64,000 nucleotides of DNA from the NCBI GenBank assembly GCA_023374045.1, contig CM041780.1:95823005-95887004 (forward strand), written 5' to 3'. The notes under the pieces are model-generated. The model searched no databases. It was given only the letters and a program-made list of their open reading frames with translations, and was not told the origin of the DNA. The stretch is from Limonium bicolor (Eukaryota; Streptophyta; Magnoliopsida; Caryophyllales; Plumbaginaceae). Positions 44,556 through 57,191 of this stretch are shown here, piece after piece. The first letter of the stretch is position 1. Each line of letters begins with the position of its first letter. Both the position numbers and the translations under genes were made by a program.

Positions 44556-47500
44556 TGATAGGGATTCATCTTTATCTTTTGGATTTGCCCTATTCTTATC
44601 TTATATAATAAGGTCTCCCAAATGACCTAGATACACATTAAAACTTTCACGAGTTCAGAAAGAAGCTCTTTCAATCTGCCTCCCATGTTTTCAACACCCC
44701 TATACCAAAATTATACCAAAAACACAATCCTTGACCAATCCACCACCAAACCAAGAGCAAAACATGAAGAACAACACAAGGGAAGCAAATCAGTAGCTGG
44801 AGTCATTGCTCAATTAAAGAAAAACCGACACCAACAGTAGATTCCCAACGTGAGTAAACAATCTCGTGGAACATTCAAATCATGTTGGTAACTCTAAGTT
44901 CCTCAACCTACAATCTTCACACACTCCCCACGTTAGTTCTATGCAAAAATGTAATCTTGAAGTGTGTTTTAGGAGTTTTTCTAAAATACTGTGAACTTAA
45001 AAATGGTGATCAAATTATTCTAGTATGAATTGACTAATGATTCCTAAAGAGCTTTGGTGAAGGAAAGTAAAACCAACAGGAAGAGAAAACACTTAAAAAG
45101 CGTAAACGTAAAAAATGAGCGTTACACAACTATAGGAGGTATACGACCTCGACAAAGGGTCCTAGATGTATTCCTAAGGCTTAATTATGCATAAATAATA
45201 TGTGTGAACAATTCCCGAAGAAAATGGATTCACATAGTGGGGTAAAAACCCTAATTAAGCTTTAAAGCATGTTTTCGAGAAAACTCGAAAACGTGACTTT
45301 AAGTGGTCAAACAGACCCGTAAAAATTATAGTTGACTATATAAATATAATTAAACATCAATGGAAGCTTAAGAACCATTAAAATTAAAGAAACGAGGAAA
45401 ATCTGGAAAACAGGCCCGGTTAGTGAATAGTGCTCAAACCGGGAAATTTAACGAGCGTTTCCTGTAAAACGACGAAAAATGCACCAGCTTACATGTATAT
45501 AGGGGGCTGATTTTGAGAGGGTAAATCAGCACTCTCTCACACACTTGATTAGCTTATTAATTAAAGAGACAAAAAGCAAAAGTAAAAAGGTACAAAACTA
45601 CCTTTTCTTCTCTCTCTCTTCCATTTCCCCTCTCTCTCCCATTTTCTTTTTTCTCCAGCTGTCCTCCTCCTCCCCTCTCTTCTGCTGCTGGAACGATTTT
45701 GAAGCCCCATCCATGGCTTCTCCTTTTCTGTTCATGCCCAAGCCACACCAATGCTCCAAATCAAAAACAAAATACATATTCTTGTTCCTCTCATCAAGGG
45801 CTACAATTCCCTCTTTTCAAAGCCTAAAAAGGATGAATTTCATCTACATGGGTAAAGCACCATTTGAAGAGAAGAATGGATTTTATGGAGCTAGAGCACC
45901 TCCTCTTTCATTTAAGGTAAAAAGGTCCAGGAAAAACTCATTTTCCCTCCCTTCTTGTCTTGGTCGATTTCATCTTTTAATGGGGCACCCTTCTTTCTTT
46001 GTTTGAGCATTCTTCCAAGCCTCAAATGGTGGTTGGGACCTCCTCTTTGATTCATGACCAAAAGCCCATCTTAGGGATTCAAGGTAATTCTTCATCTTTG
46101 TGCTTTAGCACCTTCCCTTGTATCCTAGCTTGATAAATAAGTCTAGGTGAATTGTCTAGTGCCTAATTCCCCACCTGGGTATTGATTTTGAGGATGGCAA
46201 GTGGTTGGCCCAACTTGGCCAATTTTAATCAAGAAAGAGAAGAGGAGGAGATTGAAAAAGAAAAAGGAATTTATGAGCTTAAGGTAAGAAATCTACCCTA
46301 ATGTATATCCCTTATGTTTTAGAATTATGGGATGGGAATTTAAAAGAATGAACCAAATTGAGTTTGGAATGTGTTTGATTAATGTGAGAGAGAATTTGGA
46401 ATTGTGTTGATTTAAGGGCCTAAGTGCCAAGCAATTTGAGTTATTGCATTATATTGTGCTTGATGGATTCTTGGGTGAAATGTGTGCCGGTAGAACCCAT
46501 TAAGGGTATGGTTAGTTTTGAATTGAAATAGGAGAATGATATAAGCATTTGGGCACGCTAGATTTGTGACGAAGTTATGGCGAAATTTCTGTAGAAATGG
46601 AGTGTTTGAGGTGACTTTATGAGTTTGAATGACCTAGGGGTAACTAAGAGTTAATAGAGACTGAATTGAGTTGATTACTCATCCGGAGGGTTAATGGAAG
46701 GATGGTTTGGAGTTATGCAAAATATGTAGCAAAATGGTATAAGGGAACCTTGGAATAGCTAGAAAAGAACTAGAGTGTTAGACTTTGAAAATAAGGGTGA
46801 ACTTGGTTAATGGAGATGCAAATGGCTAGGAATGAGTGGTTATGGTCAATAAGTGAAATGGTAATGTTGGTAGAAGGTTGTAAACTAACAAAGGAAGTTT
46901 GGTAATGCACTAGTGTGCATAAGTGTAAAAATGGGAATTGAAATTTGTAGAATTAAGCAAGAATGGGGTGATAAGTTTGATCAATGATTTAAGAAGGCTT
47001 GATAAGTGTTTAAGGTGTTATAACATGTTTGGAAATATGTGGAAAGGTTAGGAAAAGATTGGGTATGAAATAAGGGTTGAAATGAGATCAAAAACTGTCA
47101 ATTTTAGCAGCTACAGACTTGGCTCGGGTTTGTAACTAGGTACACAAACCCGGACCACCTGAAAAACATGCTAGAAAGTCATTCCAGTGTTTGGTCTGGG
47201 TTTATAACCCTGGACACAAACCCGGACCAACATGAAAAATATGCAGAATGTGTATTCTGGGATTGGTCCGGATTGTGTAACCCCGGACACAAACCCGGAC
47301 CAGTGTAAAAATGCCCTAGAATGTGTTTTTAAGCAATCTAATGATGGGGAATTGGATGGGGATGATATTAGATGATGTTTAAGACTTGTTTGGTGACATG
47401 TAAAGGCCATTAGAAGGATAAACAAGTTTGAGAAGTGAATGAGAAAGTTGAGAACTTAAGGACACTTGAGCAAACTAAGATTAACGGAATAACGGGGTTA

Positions 47501-49311
47501 ACTACGAGAGTATTAGTGGTTTACATACCGTACTACCTTAGTGTTAATAGAACCCCCTGAAATGTCATCAATGAATTGAGTGCAATCCGAGGAACATAAG
47601 GTGACATGGTAGAGTAACTCCATGGTGAAATGTATGGATTTCTTGCACTTTGTGTCTCGCTGAGTCCTCTCGGCTTGTGTGTTGTTTGCTTGTGTGCCGA
47701 CCTAATAAGATAAATGCATGAAAAATGTTTATTGCATTTCTATGTATCTTGATGCATGTGGTATTTGCTAACCAACCTTGTGTGATTGCGTGGTCTAACT
47801 TAATGTTGTAGACCATCCTGTAAATGGGTAATGATTGGTTAGTGACTCGTAAAAAAGTCGTTCCGCAAACAACATAAACGTGGAAAACACACATGAACTA
47901 TCGATTAGAGAATAACGATAATGCAGCCCCATGAGTTCACCAGAAGATGAGAGATATGTACGGGATTAGTAAACTCCCGTTAATGGTTAAAGAACCGAAA
48001 TGAAACAATCCACGAAATAATCAATAGTGGAAAGATATAAAGAACCCCTATTAGGAGAACAAAGATAGTTCAAAGATATGAACTCATGAGAAAAAGTAAA
48101 AGAGATATAAGGGACCACCAAACTCCCTTGAGAGATAGTCGATCTCCAATATGAGAAACCCATCCCGGTATAAGAAAACGACCCGGATGTACAAGTATTC
48201 AAAACGTTGGGAACCCTTAAATATGAGAATACATGAATACAAGATAATTCCCTAAGACATTAGAAGACATCGAGAGTGATGTTTCTATACTAATATACAT
48301 AATTATATTATAACTCCGAGAGAGGAGTATTTGAGAATGTGAGAAGTCCAAGAGAGATTCGGTCCTATGTGAAAGATGTAGGAACTAAGAGAGAGTTCCG
48401 GTTACTAGTTGAGCCCTCCCACCATGCTAGACCCAGATTAGGATTGAAACCGGGGAAGTAAAAGACTAGGCTCGAAAGCCCGGTGGTGAGTCTTGTGTAT
48501 GACTCTGCCCGGAGGCCATGTGTATTGTTGGCTTAAGAATTATTTAAGAGATGCACAATCGAGAAAGTAAGAATGAGACATGTAGTGTCTAAAGAACTAA
48601 GAGGACAAATAAGTATCCGCAGAGGACAGAAAGGTATTGAACAATGAGATGAGACGTTGATGAGGTAGAAACCCTCAAGACCCAGAGTAAGATAAGTAAA
48701 CTAACTAACATAATGTGTTAGTGTGTGATTGGATTCCTATATGTGGATACTTGTATGAATGCGAGCATGATGTCTATTTGTTGCACTTCATGTTTCAATT
48801 TAAATAAAATCAATCGCATGTTAAGATGAGAATTAGTCGAGTGTGGCCCGGTAGTAGCGGGTTGCACGACTTCCATACCAGCAAAGGTGTTGAGCCCCTT
48901 TGGGGCCACCCATTATTTTTCAGGTACACCGATGATGATACCGTTCGAGAGTAGGACGGGATGGTGGTTAATTATGGGTAGTTAGATTTTAATTAAATTA
49001 TGTATTTGAACGAGGAGTAAGACCGAAAGTGTTATCGGCATCCGTTATGTATTAGACTCGGTATAGTTGTGAATTGAAATAAGAATTGTATTATGTGACT
49101 CTGTTAGAAATGGAATGGATTGTATTTGTTTAAAGTACTCGGTTATTCCGGTCCATCAGACCGATGTTGTATTGAGATTAGGCCTTGTTAGCCACGTGGG
49201 TGGCTAACGACATTGTTTCACCCGCCGGTTGTATTAGATTATCCGCTGCAATAGTATTGATTAATGAGGTGATTATGCGTTATTGACGGGATTAGCGGTA
49301 GGGGTGTTACA
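44556..49311 (+). mobile_element. 5' LTR of G2, a diverged relative of G (left boundary uncertain)
   Basis: The right end TGTTACA at 49311, the AAAAG spacer and the primer site match G exactly in layout. Homology to the G LTR is visible from about 45050 onward: GAGCTTTGGTGAAGG, the 45250-45420 segment, the hairpin triplet at 47121-47302, the conserved block at 48842-48913 and the G-box at 49192. The left end is not resolved. I used the point where E0 homology ends, which gives a plausible 4.76 kb, but 44556-44950 does not resemble G. The 153-codon ORF at 45545-46006 lies in the CT-rich leader and has no recognisable motif. Confidence 0.65.
47121..47302 (+). repeat. Three-hairpin array in G2 LTR
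   Basis: Three 36-38-nt units at 47121-47156, 47193-47228 and 47265-47302, spaced exactly 72 nt. They start GGCTCGGGTTTGT, GGTCTGGGTTTAT and GGTCCGGATTGTGT, and all end ACACAAACCCGGACC. The geometry is that of G, but the inner stem sequence is different. Confidence 0.9.
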
Positions 49312-49316
49312 AAAAG

Positions 49317-49327
49317 TGGTATCAGAG
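49317..49327 (+). other. Primer-binding site of G2
   Basis: TGGTATCAGAG, followed by T where G has C, 5 bp after the LTR end. Confidence 0.92.
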
Positions 49328-49328
49328 T

Positions 49329-52300
49329 GAAGTATCGCTCTGATGACTGGAAATACCGAGCATAGGAAATACCGAGTTAGGATTATAGACTTAGGGATAA
49401 GGGTTGAGTGATAGCGTGAGAGTTACGCTAGATAGGAACTTCTAGTATGAACTGGATACCTACAATTCCAAACCCGCCCTCCACAACCCCCAGTTTGTAA
49501 CTCGGGAGAGAATGCCAGAGAGATGGAAAGACCTCTCTTACTCAGGAAAACCCGATCTGGCAGTTTGACAATATTCCTATAAGAGAAAAGAACCTGTTAT
49601 ATGGTAGATTCCAAGAACCAGAATCCTAGAGACGATTCCCGTTTAAACAATAATACCCGCATTTATGGTGGAAGATTGGGAATCCTAACCATAAGGAAAC
49701 TGAAATTAACAACAACATGGGGCGACATGCCTAGCAGTCGCGAGAACCCAGCTGGCCAAGCAGCAACAAGAGGTAAAGCACCAACCGTGGAACGAAGCGG
49801 AAAGGGAGAAGTAACCAAACCCTAGACATGAGTCTACGGGACCGCAAGTGTTAGATAATACCACCAACGGTACACCTAATCGACATAGCTCAGACAGCAG
49901 CTACGAGAATATTTACGGAATACACTCCGATAGGACTACAAAAGTAGTGCCTAAGCAAGTTAAGTCTCGGTAACCACGGTAAACGCGTGGGAACGAGCAA
50001 CAAGGAAAAACACAGAACTAAGTAAATAAGGGCCTCCGAGAGTGGAGAAGCACCCGGATTAATGACTATCATGTCAAGACTAAGGAGAAGCTACTCAGAA
50101 GATTGATTATCATGACTAAGGATCAAATGAAGAGCCAATAAGGCTACCGAATACGCTTGGAAACAATACCGTAACCGGTATAGGTTAACCCAAAAACCAC
50201 CTGTATCGCGCACTTGCCACGACAAGTGCAGTAGGAACAAGACCATTTAGAGAAACTTTTAATGAGCAATAAGTACTTAGTGAAGTACCAAGATGGCGAA
50301 TGAAGCAAATATAGGATCACAAATCCTAGGAACTTAAATATGAAACCTTGGAAGGGCTAACGGCCTAACACTAACAATTGTAGTAAGGATTATACCAGTC
50401 AGCGGGAAGCTAGACTCGGTCAGAACCGCCCGACATTGAAGTGCCAAGGAAATTTTTTTTCCCTCAAACCCAATTTTTTTTTTTCAAAACTCAAAATTTT
50501 TCAAAAACCCCCAAATTTTAAAACCAAACCAGAAGAACCATAGTAAGATATCATAGGACGATACAAGAGGAGTTGACAATAGAATACTTCACTTAGGCGT
50601 GTAACGAAACTACAAGTGTACAAAAACGAGATGTGGGATGACCGCACTCCGATAGGAGCTTGCGGGCCTGACAGGCCTACTTATAGGTTAGTCGGGTAAG
50701 TAGTAATGTATCAGTATGGTACCCCACATATGTATACAAGTAGAGTACAGAACATAGGAAGTAGTCAACTCCGTTCTACTGACAACAAAGTAAGCTCAAA
50801 CCAGAACAATTGGATACCCCGAACCATTGAAGAGGAGACTCAGTTAAGCTAACGGGTATAAAGGAATAAGAGAATTCACCTAAGGGAAATGAATAAGTGT
50901 TAGGAAGTGCAAGGAGCACAAAGTATTAAGTATAGACATTGGATATGTCTTGAGAATCTTGAAGGTAATGCATGGACGCGTTAAGGCTCAAGAACGGGAT
51001 AAAATTCCCAGAACAATCACCCAAACTATGGGGAAATATTAATCCTCACTGAAGAGGGTAGTAAACCCGGTCAAGAACACAAAAGAGAAAGTATCAACGA
51101 TATACCCAAGAACGGGAGACAATACAACCCTAAGAACGAGAAGTGTTATATCCCTAAACGGGATAGTCCGGAATATAGTACTGCAAAGCGGCTAGTTAAC
51201 CGGACATAGTTATAAACATTAGCCAAATGTAATGGTGTAACTTAGCAACACCCAGGAGCAATCCTTGAAGGGTGCCGGAGTCAACAATAGTTGAACAAAG
51301 TATCGGGATAGAAACACGAGAGCTAAACGAATACTCGGTTCTAAACACCGAAAGGGTCCCACTTAACAGGGATACCCTAAATTGTTAAAAGGCACTGATT
51401 AAGGTCAGATTGCCTAAGGGGCCCCCTACGAACGGAAGCGTAATGCGACGACCTTGTCACGGAGCCCAGTAATACCTCAAACCATTTGATGGTATACGGA
51501 GAAGTAGAAGCTTATGTGAACAACCTACAACGAGCAGAGCTCGAGGCAATATGGCTAATAAGCCATGAACCAGCTACGTGATGTAGATTTAGACGGTTGT
51601 AAAACCCCCATTGAATGATAAGAAGAATTGCCTGGAATGGCACTAGTAGGAAAAGAGATATCGTTTGATAACAAATGAATAGAGCGGAGAACGAACCACT
51701 AAGAATAGGAGTGGGGATACCCCTCGTTATTATGAAGCCGTTGGAACGACGATTATGTGGACCCTTCAGAAAAAGGGCACCCTCCTATTAATATATTAGA
51801 ACGTGGGCATGTAGTTATTGCCAAGGAATGATCTGAACAAGAAGGAGAAATTTCCAAGATAAGTACGAGGAAGGAGCTTTTGTAGCAATTGTTGGAAACT
51901 GAAAGAGTAATCGGTTGAGAAGTAAACATAGTACGTGTACAATGTGAATTGTAGAGTGAACAACGCTCAAGGAGCATAGAAACTTAAGGAATAGTATATT
52001 CCGTAATCAGCCAAGTAAATGGAAAACCATAGTATATATGGTGGAAGTACATGAGCAAAAGCTAACTGAGTAGCAGATGCCATGTAAATTAATGTTGTAT
52101 AATGAATATGAGTATGGTGCGCGGTGAGCGACCAATATGTGAATTTAGTCAGACAATGACACGAGAGTAAGCGGAATTATGAGATAGACTCAGTGGAGAT
52201 AAGAAAATAAGAGACGGTAGATAGACTGGGCAGTGAAGCCAGTAGCCTATACTTGTGATGAAAGACCCCACAAGGAAGGCATTGCCATTCCTATTGCAAC

Positions 52301-54184
52301 TGCATAAGGAATTGAAAAGTATCCCTAGAGGATCAGATTGATAATAGAAATGATAAACTTTGGGACAAGAGTACCCGATGGGTAAATAACCGACCCATAC
52401 TAATACAGAAAACTGGTAAACATACCAATGAACATGGCACAAGCTAGTCAAGCAAAGAGCTAGAAACAAAACCGTGTGGCTTTGGGCAAAAGAAGCATGA
52501 AGACTAGTGTTGGACACACCAACAATCACAAGAAATGAATTCCACCGGAATAAAAGCGGAAGAAAACTTATGAATGTTATGAAGACCGAGGCATAGAAAA
52601 TGCAAGGTCGTACGAGCAAAAGAACACTTGTACAGAACTAGATAAGTGGGCATAATTCAGAAGCCACTAACAACAGAGGAAGCACTACATACTAAGTAGT
52701 AGCTTAATCTCAACCGACAATAAGTCGGAAGAATCAAGTGAATAATCATAGAGGTATACAATGGTATACGAAATAGATTTCCATAGAAATGGATAGAAAA
52801 TCTATAACTCATCGAATTCGCATACGGTAAGAGCTACCACGCGTCGATTGAGAGAAACCTTATTCCCAATATAAAAGGGACAAAAGAGAAATGTATAATA
52901 CATTGACAATAACAAAAAGGGCGAACCAAGCTCTAAGTTATCAGGGTCGCGCAGCAGAAGCTAGAGGACCCGTAATTATAAGGTTTAAATGTACCTAGTG
53001 AGTATGAGTAAATGGCTAATTATCAACGCCTTGAAGCCCGAGAGGCTAGAACCAAACCGGTTATGAGTTAAGCAAACTCCAATGAGAATTCTTGGTGCAG
53101 GGACTAGCCGTCGATATGGTTAAGACCCTTTGACCAAAGAACATCACATAGTAGACCACATGGAAGCTAAAACACTACCTGACGGCGGAATGCCTTAGAC
53201 CAATGTTCAATGATGACATATGGTAGATTACGTGGGTGTAATTCCCTTTAGGGGGGGGGGTAGAGCGAAAAACCGCTTAGTGTATGTATCACGTATAAAG
53301 TACGTAAACTACAGTGTGCATAGCACAAAGGAACTTGTTTTGATGAGTGGTACTTATGTTATATAAACATATGTATTCATTCATAGTGTAATTACGGTTA
53401 TTACACACTAGAGATGCGAATACCATGTATATGAATATACCTATCTTGTAACTCGGGTGTGAGTATACAAGTGGGAAGGAGTAGAGAAACTCTTGGGGGA
53501 ATTAAAACCCCTAAGATATGTGTCTATTTGAGATTAGGCATGGAATTGAGATGTATAAATCGGTATGAAACCGATGTAGAACCTAGTAGGAATTGAGTTC
53601 CCTAGGTGATTTGATTTGAGAACGATTGATGGAGTGAGTTCCATCCTTTGGAGTTGTGTTGGTATTTGTTATGATGAGTAATAATAAGTGAAAATGATTG
53701 ATGACCTAGGTCCCAGGATTAAAGATAAATTTAATTGGATTGTTTATGATTATGACTAGAAAGAGTAAACGATAGAAAATGAATAATGAATGACTATTTG
53801 ATTGTGTGAAACTGACGTGGGAGGTGGAACTTGATTTGATAGCGATCAAGGGAAACCGAACACAAATTAGGGTGGAAGGATAGTTCAACACCGATGCTGA
53901 TCACGTTGGGGTTGAATGATTCTTGAAGCTCCCTATAAGTGGTCACAAGTAATCACGATTAAGTAAAGATACAGTTAACATCAAAAAGTGGACTTGGAGT
54001 TATATTGAGTTTTCAAAAAGAATTTCCAATTGGTTTTTGCAAAAGAATTTTCCTTCAAACTTGATAATGAGAACCAGTTTTGAAACCACTACACCAGACG
54101 AGCAACGATCCTAAGTGATCGGTAGGACGGTGGGAGTGAGAATTAGTTTTGAAACCATTGCACCGGACGAGCAATGGTCCTAAG
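49329..54184 (+). mobile_element. Non-coding interior of G2
   Basis: 4.9 kb homologous in blocks to the interior of G (26524-30735), likewise without any gag or pol frame. A purine tract (TTTAGGGGGGGGGTAGAG) at about 53249-53266 corresponds to the internal tract of G at 29716. Near the right end, a segment of about 95 bp with TTTTGAAACCA and GGACGAGCAA is present twice (54073-54118 and 54149-54184). The interior is broken off by the Athila-like insertion. Confidence 0.75.
54180..54184. other. Probable target-site duplication of Athila-like element (left)
   Basis: CTAAG directly before the LTR terminus. The matching copy would be beyond the window or beyond the truncation on the right, so this is unconfirmed. 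Confidence 0.4.
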
Positions 54185-55376
54185 TGCAGACAAGATTTAT
54201 GACCTGGTAAAATAGTAAATAAAGCTTGAATCAAAATATCTATCGGGCTGCATACAATCCTGGTCGCAGTAGTATAGTAAGATTGGAGCAACCGGGTAAT
54301 CGAACCGTGGGACTTAAGCAAAAATGTCTAATTCCTAGACGTGTCACAAAAGCAAGAAAGAGGGGGGTTTTAGTTGAATTGTAATTGAAACTAATACAAT
54401 ACAGAAAAATAAAAACTTGTACAAAAGATATATGAAATGAGACTTTGGGTTCCGGTTATTGCAGTTTGACTAATTATGTTATTTCTTTTGGTTTATAGAT
54501 TGGCAAAAATAATAACTCTGACGAATTCGTTTACCAGAACATGCTATGACTTTTTTAGACTAGCAAAAACACATGTAAACAGAATAAGTTTGAGAAATAA
54601 TATTTATGTAGATGAAGTATTAACTTGTCCGGTTAAAACAAGTTTTCCACAAATTTACGAATTAATCGAACCTATCTGTTTATCACCGATAAGATTAAAA
54701 CAGATTTAGAAAGATAATGCAATAAAACGATCAGAATTATTGCAGCATAAGAACATTAATTGTAACAATCTATATATTAACTAAAACCAATAAAAATATA
54801 AATTACATAATTAAAATGAACTGAAAATAAACCATCCCCCAGAGTAATTATATCTAGCCCGACATATTAATTAAACAAATAATATGTCGGTCGTAGACGT
54901 TGAATGATAACGAGGATATTGTGGAAATATGGGTCGTGTATGATTTATGAATATGGGTGTGAACAAATGGATATGTGGATTTATGGGAAATTGAGGGAGT
55001 AATTGTGTACAAATATTTGTACGTGATGGTGATGTGTATGGGATGATATAGATGAGATGATATGGAATTGGTGTTATACTCTCGTATTGGTGTGGTTGCC
55101 GATGGAGAGGGCTGCTGTGTGGTGGTGTTTTGACGTGGAGGTATGTTGGTGTGGTGAGGTGGTTGTCGATGGAGAGGAAGCTGCTGATGTGGTGGTGTGG
55201 TTGTCAATGGAGTACGTAGTGGTGTTCGGTGGTGAGTGCAGATCGACAGGGAGTTGATGTGGGTATCGGTGGAGAGCAGCAGTGTCGATGGATGTGGGTT
55301 GCAAATGGAGAAGGGAGTATGTAGAGGTGATCGGTGGTGAGCAGCCCTGGATCGAGAGACCTGCTGATGATGGTAT

Positions 55377-55398
55377 CAAGTTCTATATATAGAACTTG
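55377..55398. promoter_or_regulatory. TATA box within a perfect 22-bp palindrome
   Basis: CAAGTTCTATA joined to its own complement TATAGAACTTG, centred on TATATA. On the minus strand it lies at a position suitable for the LTR promoter. The symmetry means either strand presents the same TATA sequence. Confidence 0.55.
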
Positions 55399-55588
55399 TA
55401 GCAGTACGTGGAGCATGGGTATACGAATATGATATATGGTGATTAAGAAATGATTAGTGGATTGATTGGAGGGAATAAAAGAGGTTTCGTTGAGAGCTGG
55501 AGGAGTAAGGGCGATTGATGGGGCGGTGGTTTTAATATGATATATTTTTTTAGCCACGAGCGTGCCCCAGGGACTGCCGATTTTGTTC

Positions 55589-55672
55589 TGTCCGAGCTTG
55601 GAAGTTCGGACAGATCATTTTTTTGTGTTTATTCGTTTCTCGACTTGTGTCCGAGCTTCAAGTTCGGACACA
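55589..55672. repeat. GTCCGAGC/GTTCGGAC hairpins in Athila-like LTR
   Basis: Two units: TGTCCGAGCTT followed by AAGTTCGGACA at 55589-55613, and TGTCCGAGCTTC followed by AAGTTCGGACACA at 55647-55672. The stems are of the same type as in the unrelated chromovirus LTRs at 9374 and 15424. Confidence 0.85.
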
Positions 55673-55917
55673 CCTTCAAAACTCTCTAAAATCCTCATTC
55701 TGACTCCGATTAAATCCCCGGTTTGTTGCATCATTACCCTGTGAGTTGATTTATTGTTTCCTTGGCTTTTCTATGCATTTGACACACAAAAAGGTATCAA
55801 TTCTTATTGAACAAGAAAACAAAGAAAAAACGTTAGATAAGTGTGGAATATCATCAGTGCATGTATGAAAGTTAGGAAATTAATACCACTAAAACTATGC
55901 ATGTTTCACACTTATCA

Positions 55918-57190
55918 AACTTCCTCACACTTATCTTTTGCTTGTCCTCTAGCAAAACAGAAGTAAGCTATTTCATAATGCCTTAGTACCAATCTCGGGG
56001 TAAAGACAGTCGTAGAGGGGAATCAAGCCAAAGTGACAATTCCAAGATCAATCTTGCTCTTAACTGTGTGCTCCTCAAACGGCGAACCAAGCTTTTAAAA
56101 ATGAATTTCTGAAGAAATCAAATCTCAAGGGTAGAACTGGATTAACTTAGAACCTTCCAACCATTTCGTTTCTCAAACCCATGGATGACAAGGGGTGTAA
56201 AGTATTGCCATATTCCGCAGTACCTTTCAACACCATGCACTCATGATCTCTTTAAGGAGTTGCATAGATTATTCAATTATTAGCAAAATTAATTCATCCC
56301 CCAGACTTTTCTCTCCATCCTTGTAGCGGTGTTGGGTCTTTTATCCCAGATCGTATGATCTTAGGTAAATGGGTGATAAAGCACCCCACAGACTTAATAA
56401 CCGAATAGAATAGGCCTGTTTTGGTTCAGAATATTTATTAGATCAGAGGAGTACCTTGCCTTATCCTTGCATTCCATACTTTCACATCATTCCCATGGCG
56501 CCAAGTTAAACCAGTTCTGACTCCATAATTAGCTTGTCCACAGAGTTTTAATGACATTCAACGATTAATAAAACCACGAAAACACACAACTCTGAGCAAA
56601 ACAACTTCTAAAGTCATCACCAGGCTTAATCAAAAGGAAACCTCCACAAGAATTTTCCCCCAAGAATTCGATACCTAAAGACACTACAAGGAACTTACCC
56701 CCATATAGCATAATAACAATCAAGAAGCAATTACGGAACAGTGTGGTATATAAAATGATTAGCACATTTTAAAAGAACTTTTAAAAGGGGTCACCTTCCT
56801 CACACTTATTAGGAACATTGTCCTCATTGTGCACAAAATAGAACCAAGGAGGTGTGACAGTGATTGAACGCGTTAAAGCACGGACTGAACACAACGAAAA
56901 AGAAGAAACTAAAAACTCCCCTGATTTTGATTGAGAAAGGAGTTCTTCCTCACCCTTAATTCCTTGCCAGGGGTCGAATGTTTTCTCACACTTAGTTGGA
57001 AGCGAGTGTCCAGCCATGGAATCATCACAGTAACACCAAACTTGCAATCAAACAACAAAAAACAGATAGATATGCATGAAGCATTGCATTAGAAAAGATT
57101 AGTACCAGAATTCCAAGTGCAAAACATAACTAGAAAAGAAAAGAAAGAAAAGCACAGCTGAAATAAGAACAAGTCCAGTCATGACAACGA
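55918..57190 (-). other. Non-coding spacer between env-like ORF and 3' LTR
   Basis: No reading frame of note. On the minus strand a purine tract (GTGTGAGGAAGTT) directly precedes the LTR. Similar GTGTGAGGAAG words recur near 56800 and 56950, as in the long spacers of Athila elements. Confidence 0.6.
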
Positions 57191-57191
57191 A

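Larger units (their letters stand above)
54185..55917 (-). repeat. 3' LTR of Athila-like element
   Basis: Minus strand from TGATAAGTGTGAAAC (55917) to GTCTGCA (54185), 1733 bp. It is the same family as the solo LTR at 33274-34975, matching best near the 3' end. It carries a palindromic TATA region at 55377-55398 and GTCCGAGC/GTTCGGAC hairpins at 55589-55672. The ORFs inside are low-complexity and not genes. Confidence 0.88.

Noticed and set aside
44556..44950. Separate small element or extra solo LTR between E0 and G2
   Set aside because: It begins TGATAGGG where E0 homology ends, but I found no matching terminus or target duplication, so I left it within the uncertain G2 boundary.
45545..46006. 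ORF of 153 codons as a possible host gene
   Set aside because: It lies in the CT-rich leader region of the G2 LTR, has no recognisable motif, and corresponds to non-coding sequence in G.
54854..55557. Overlapping Thr/Ser/His-rich ORFs
   Set aside because: Low-complexity translations of GT- and GGT-rich LTR sequence in several frames; no domain and no conservation of frame with the solo LTR.
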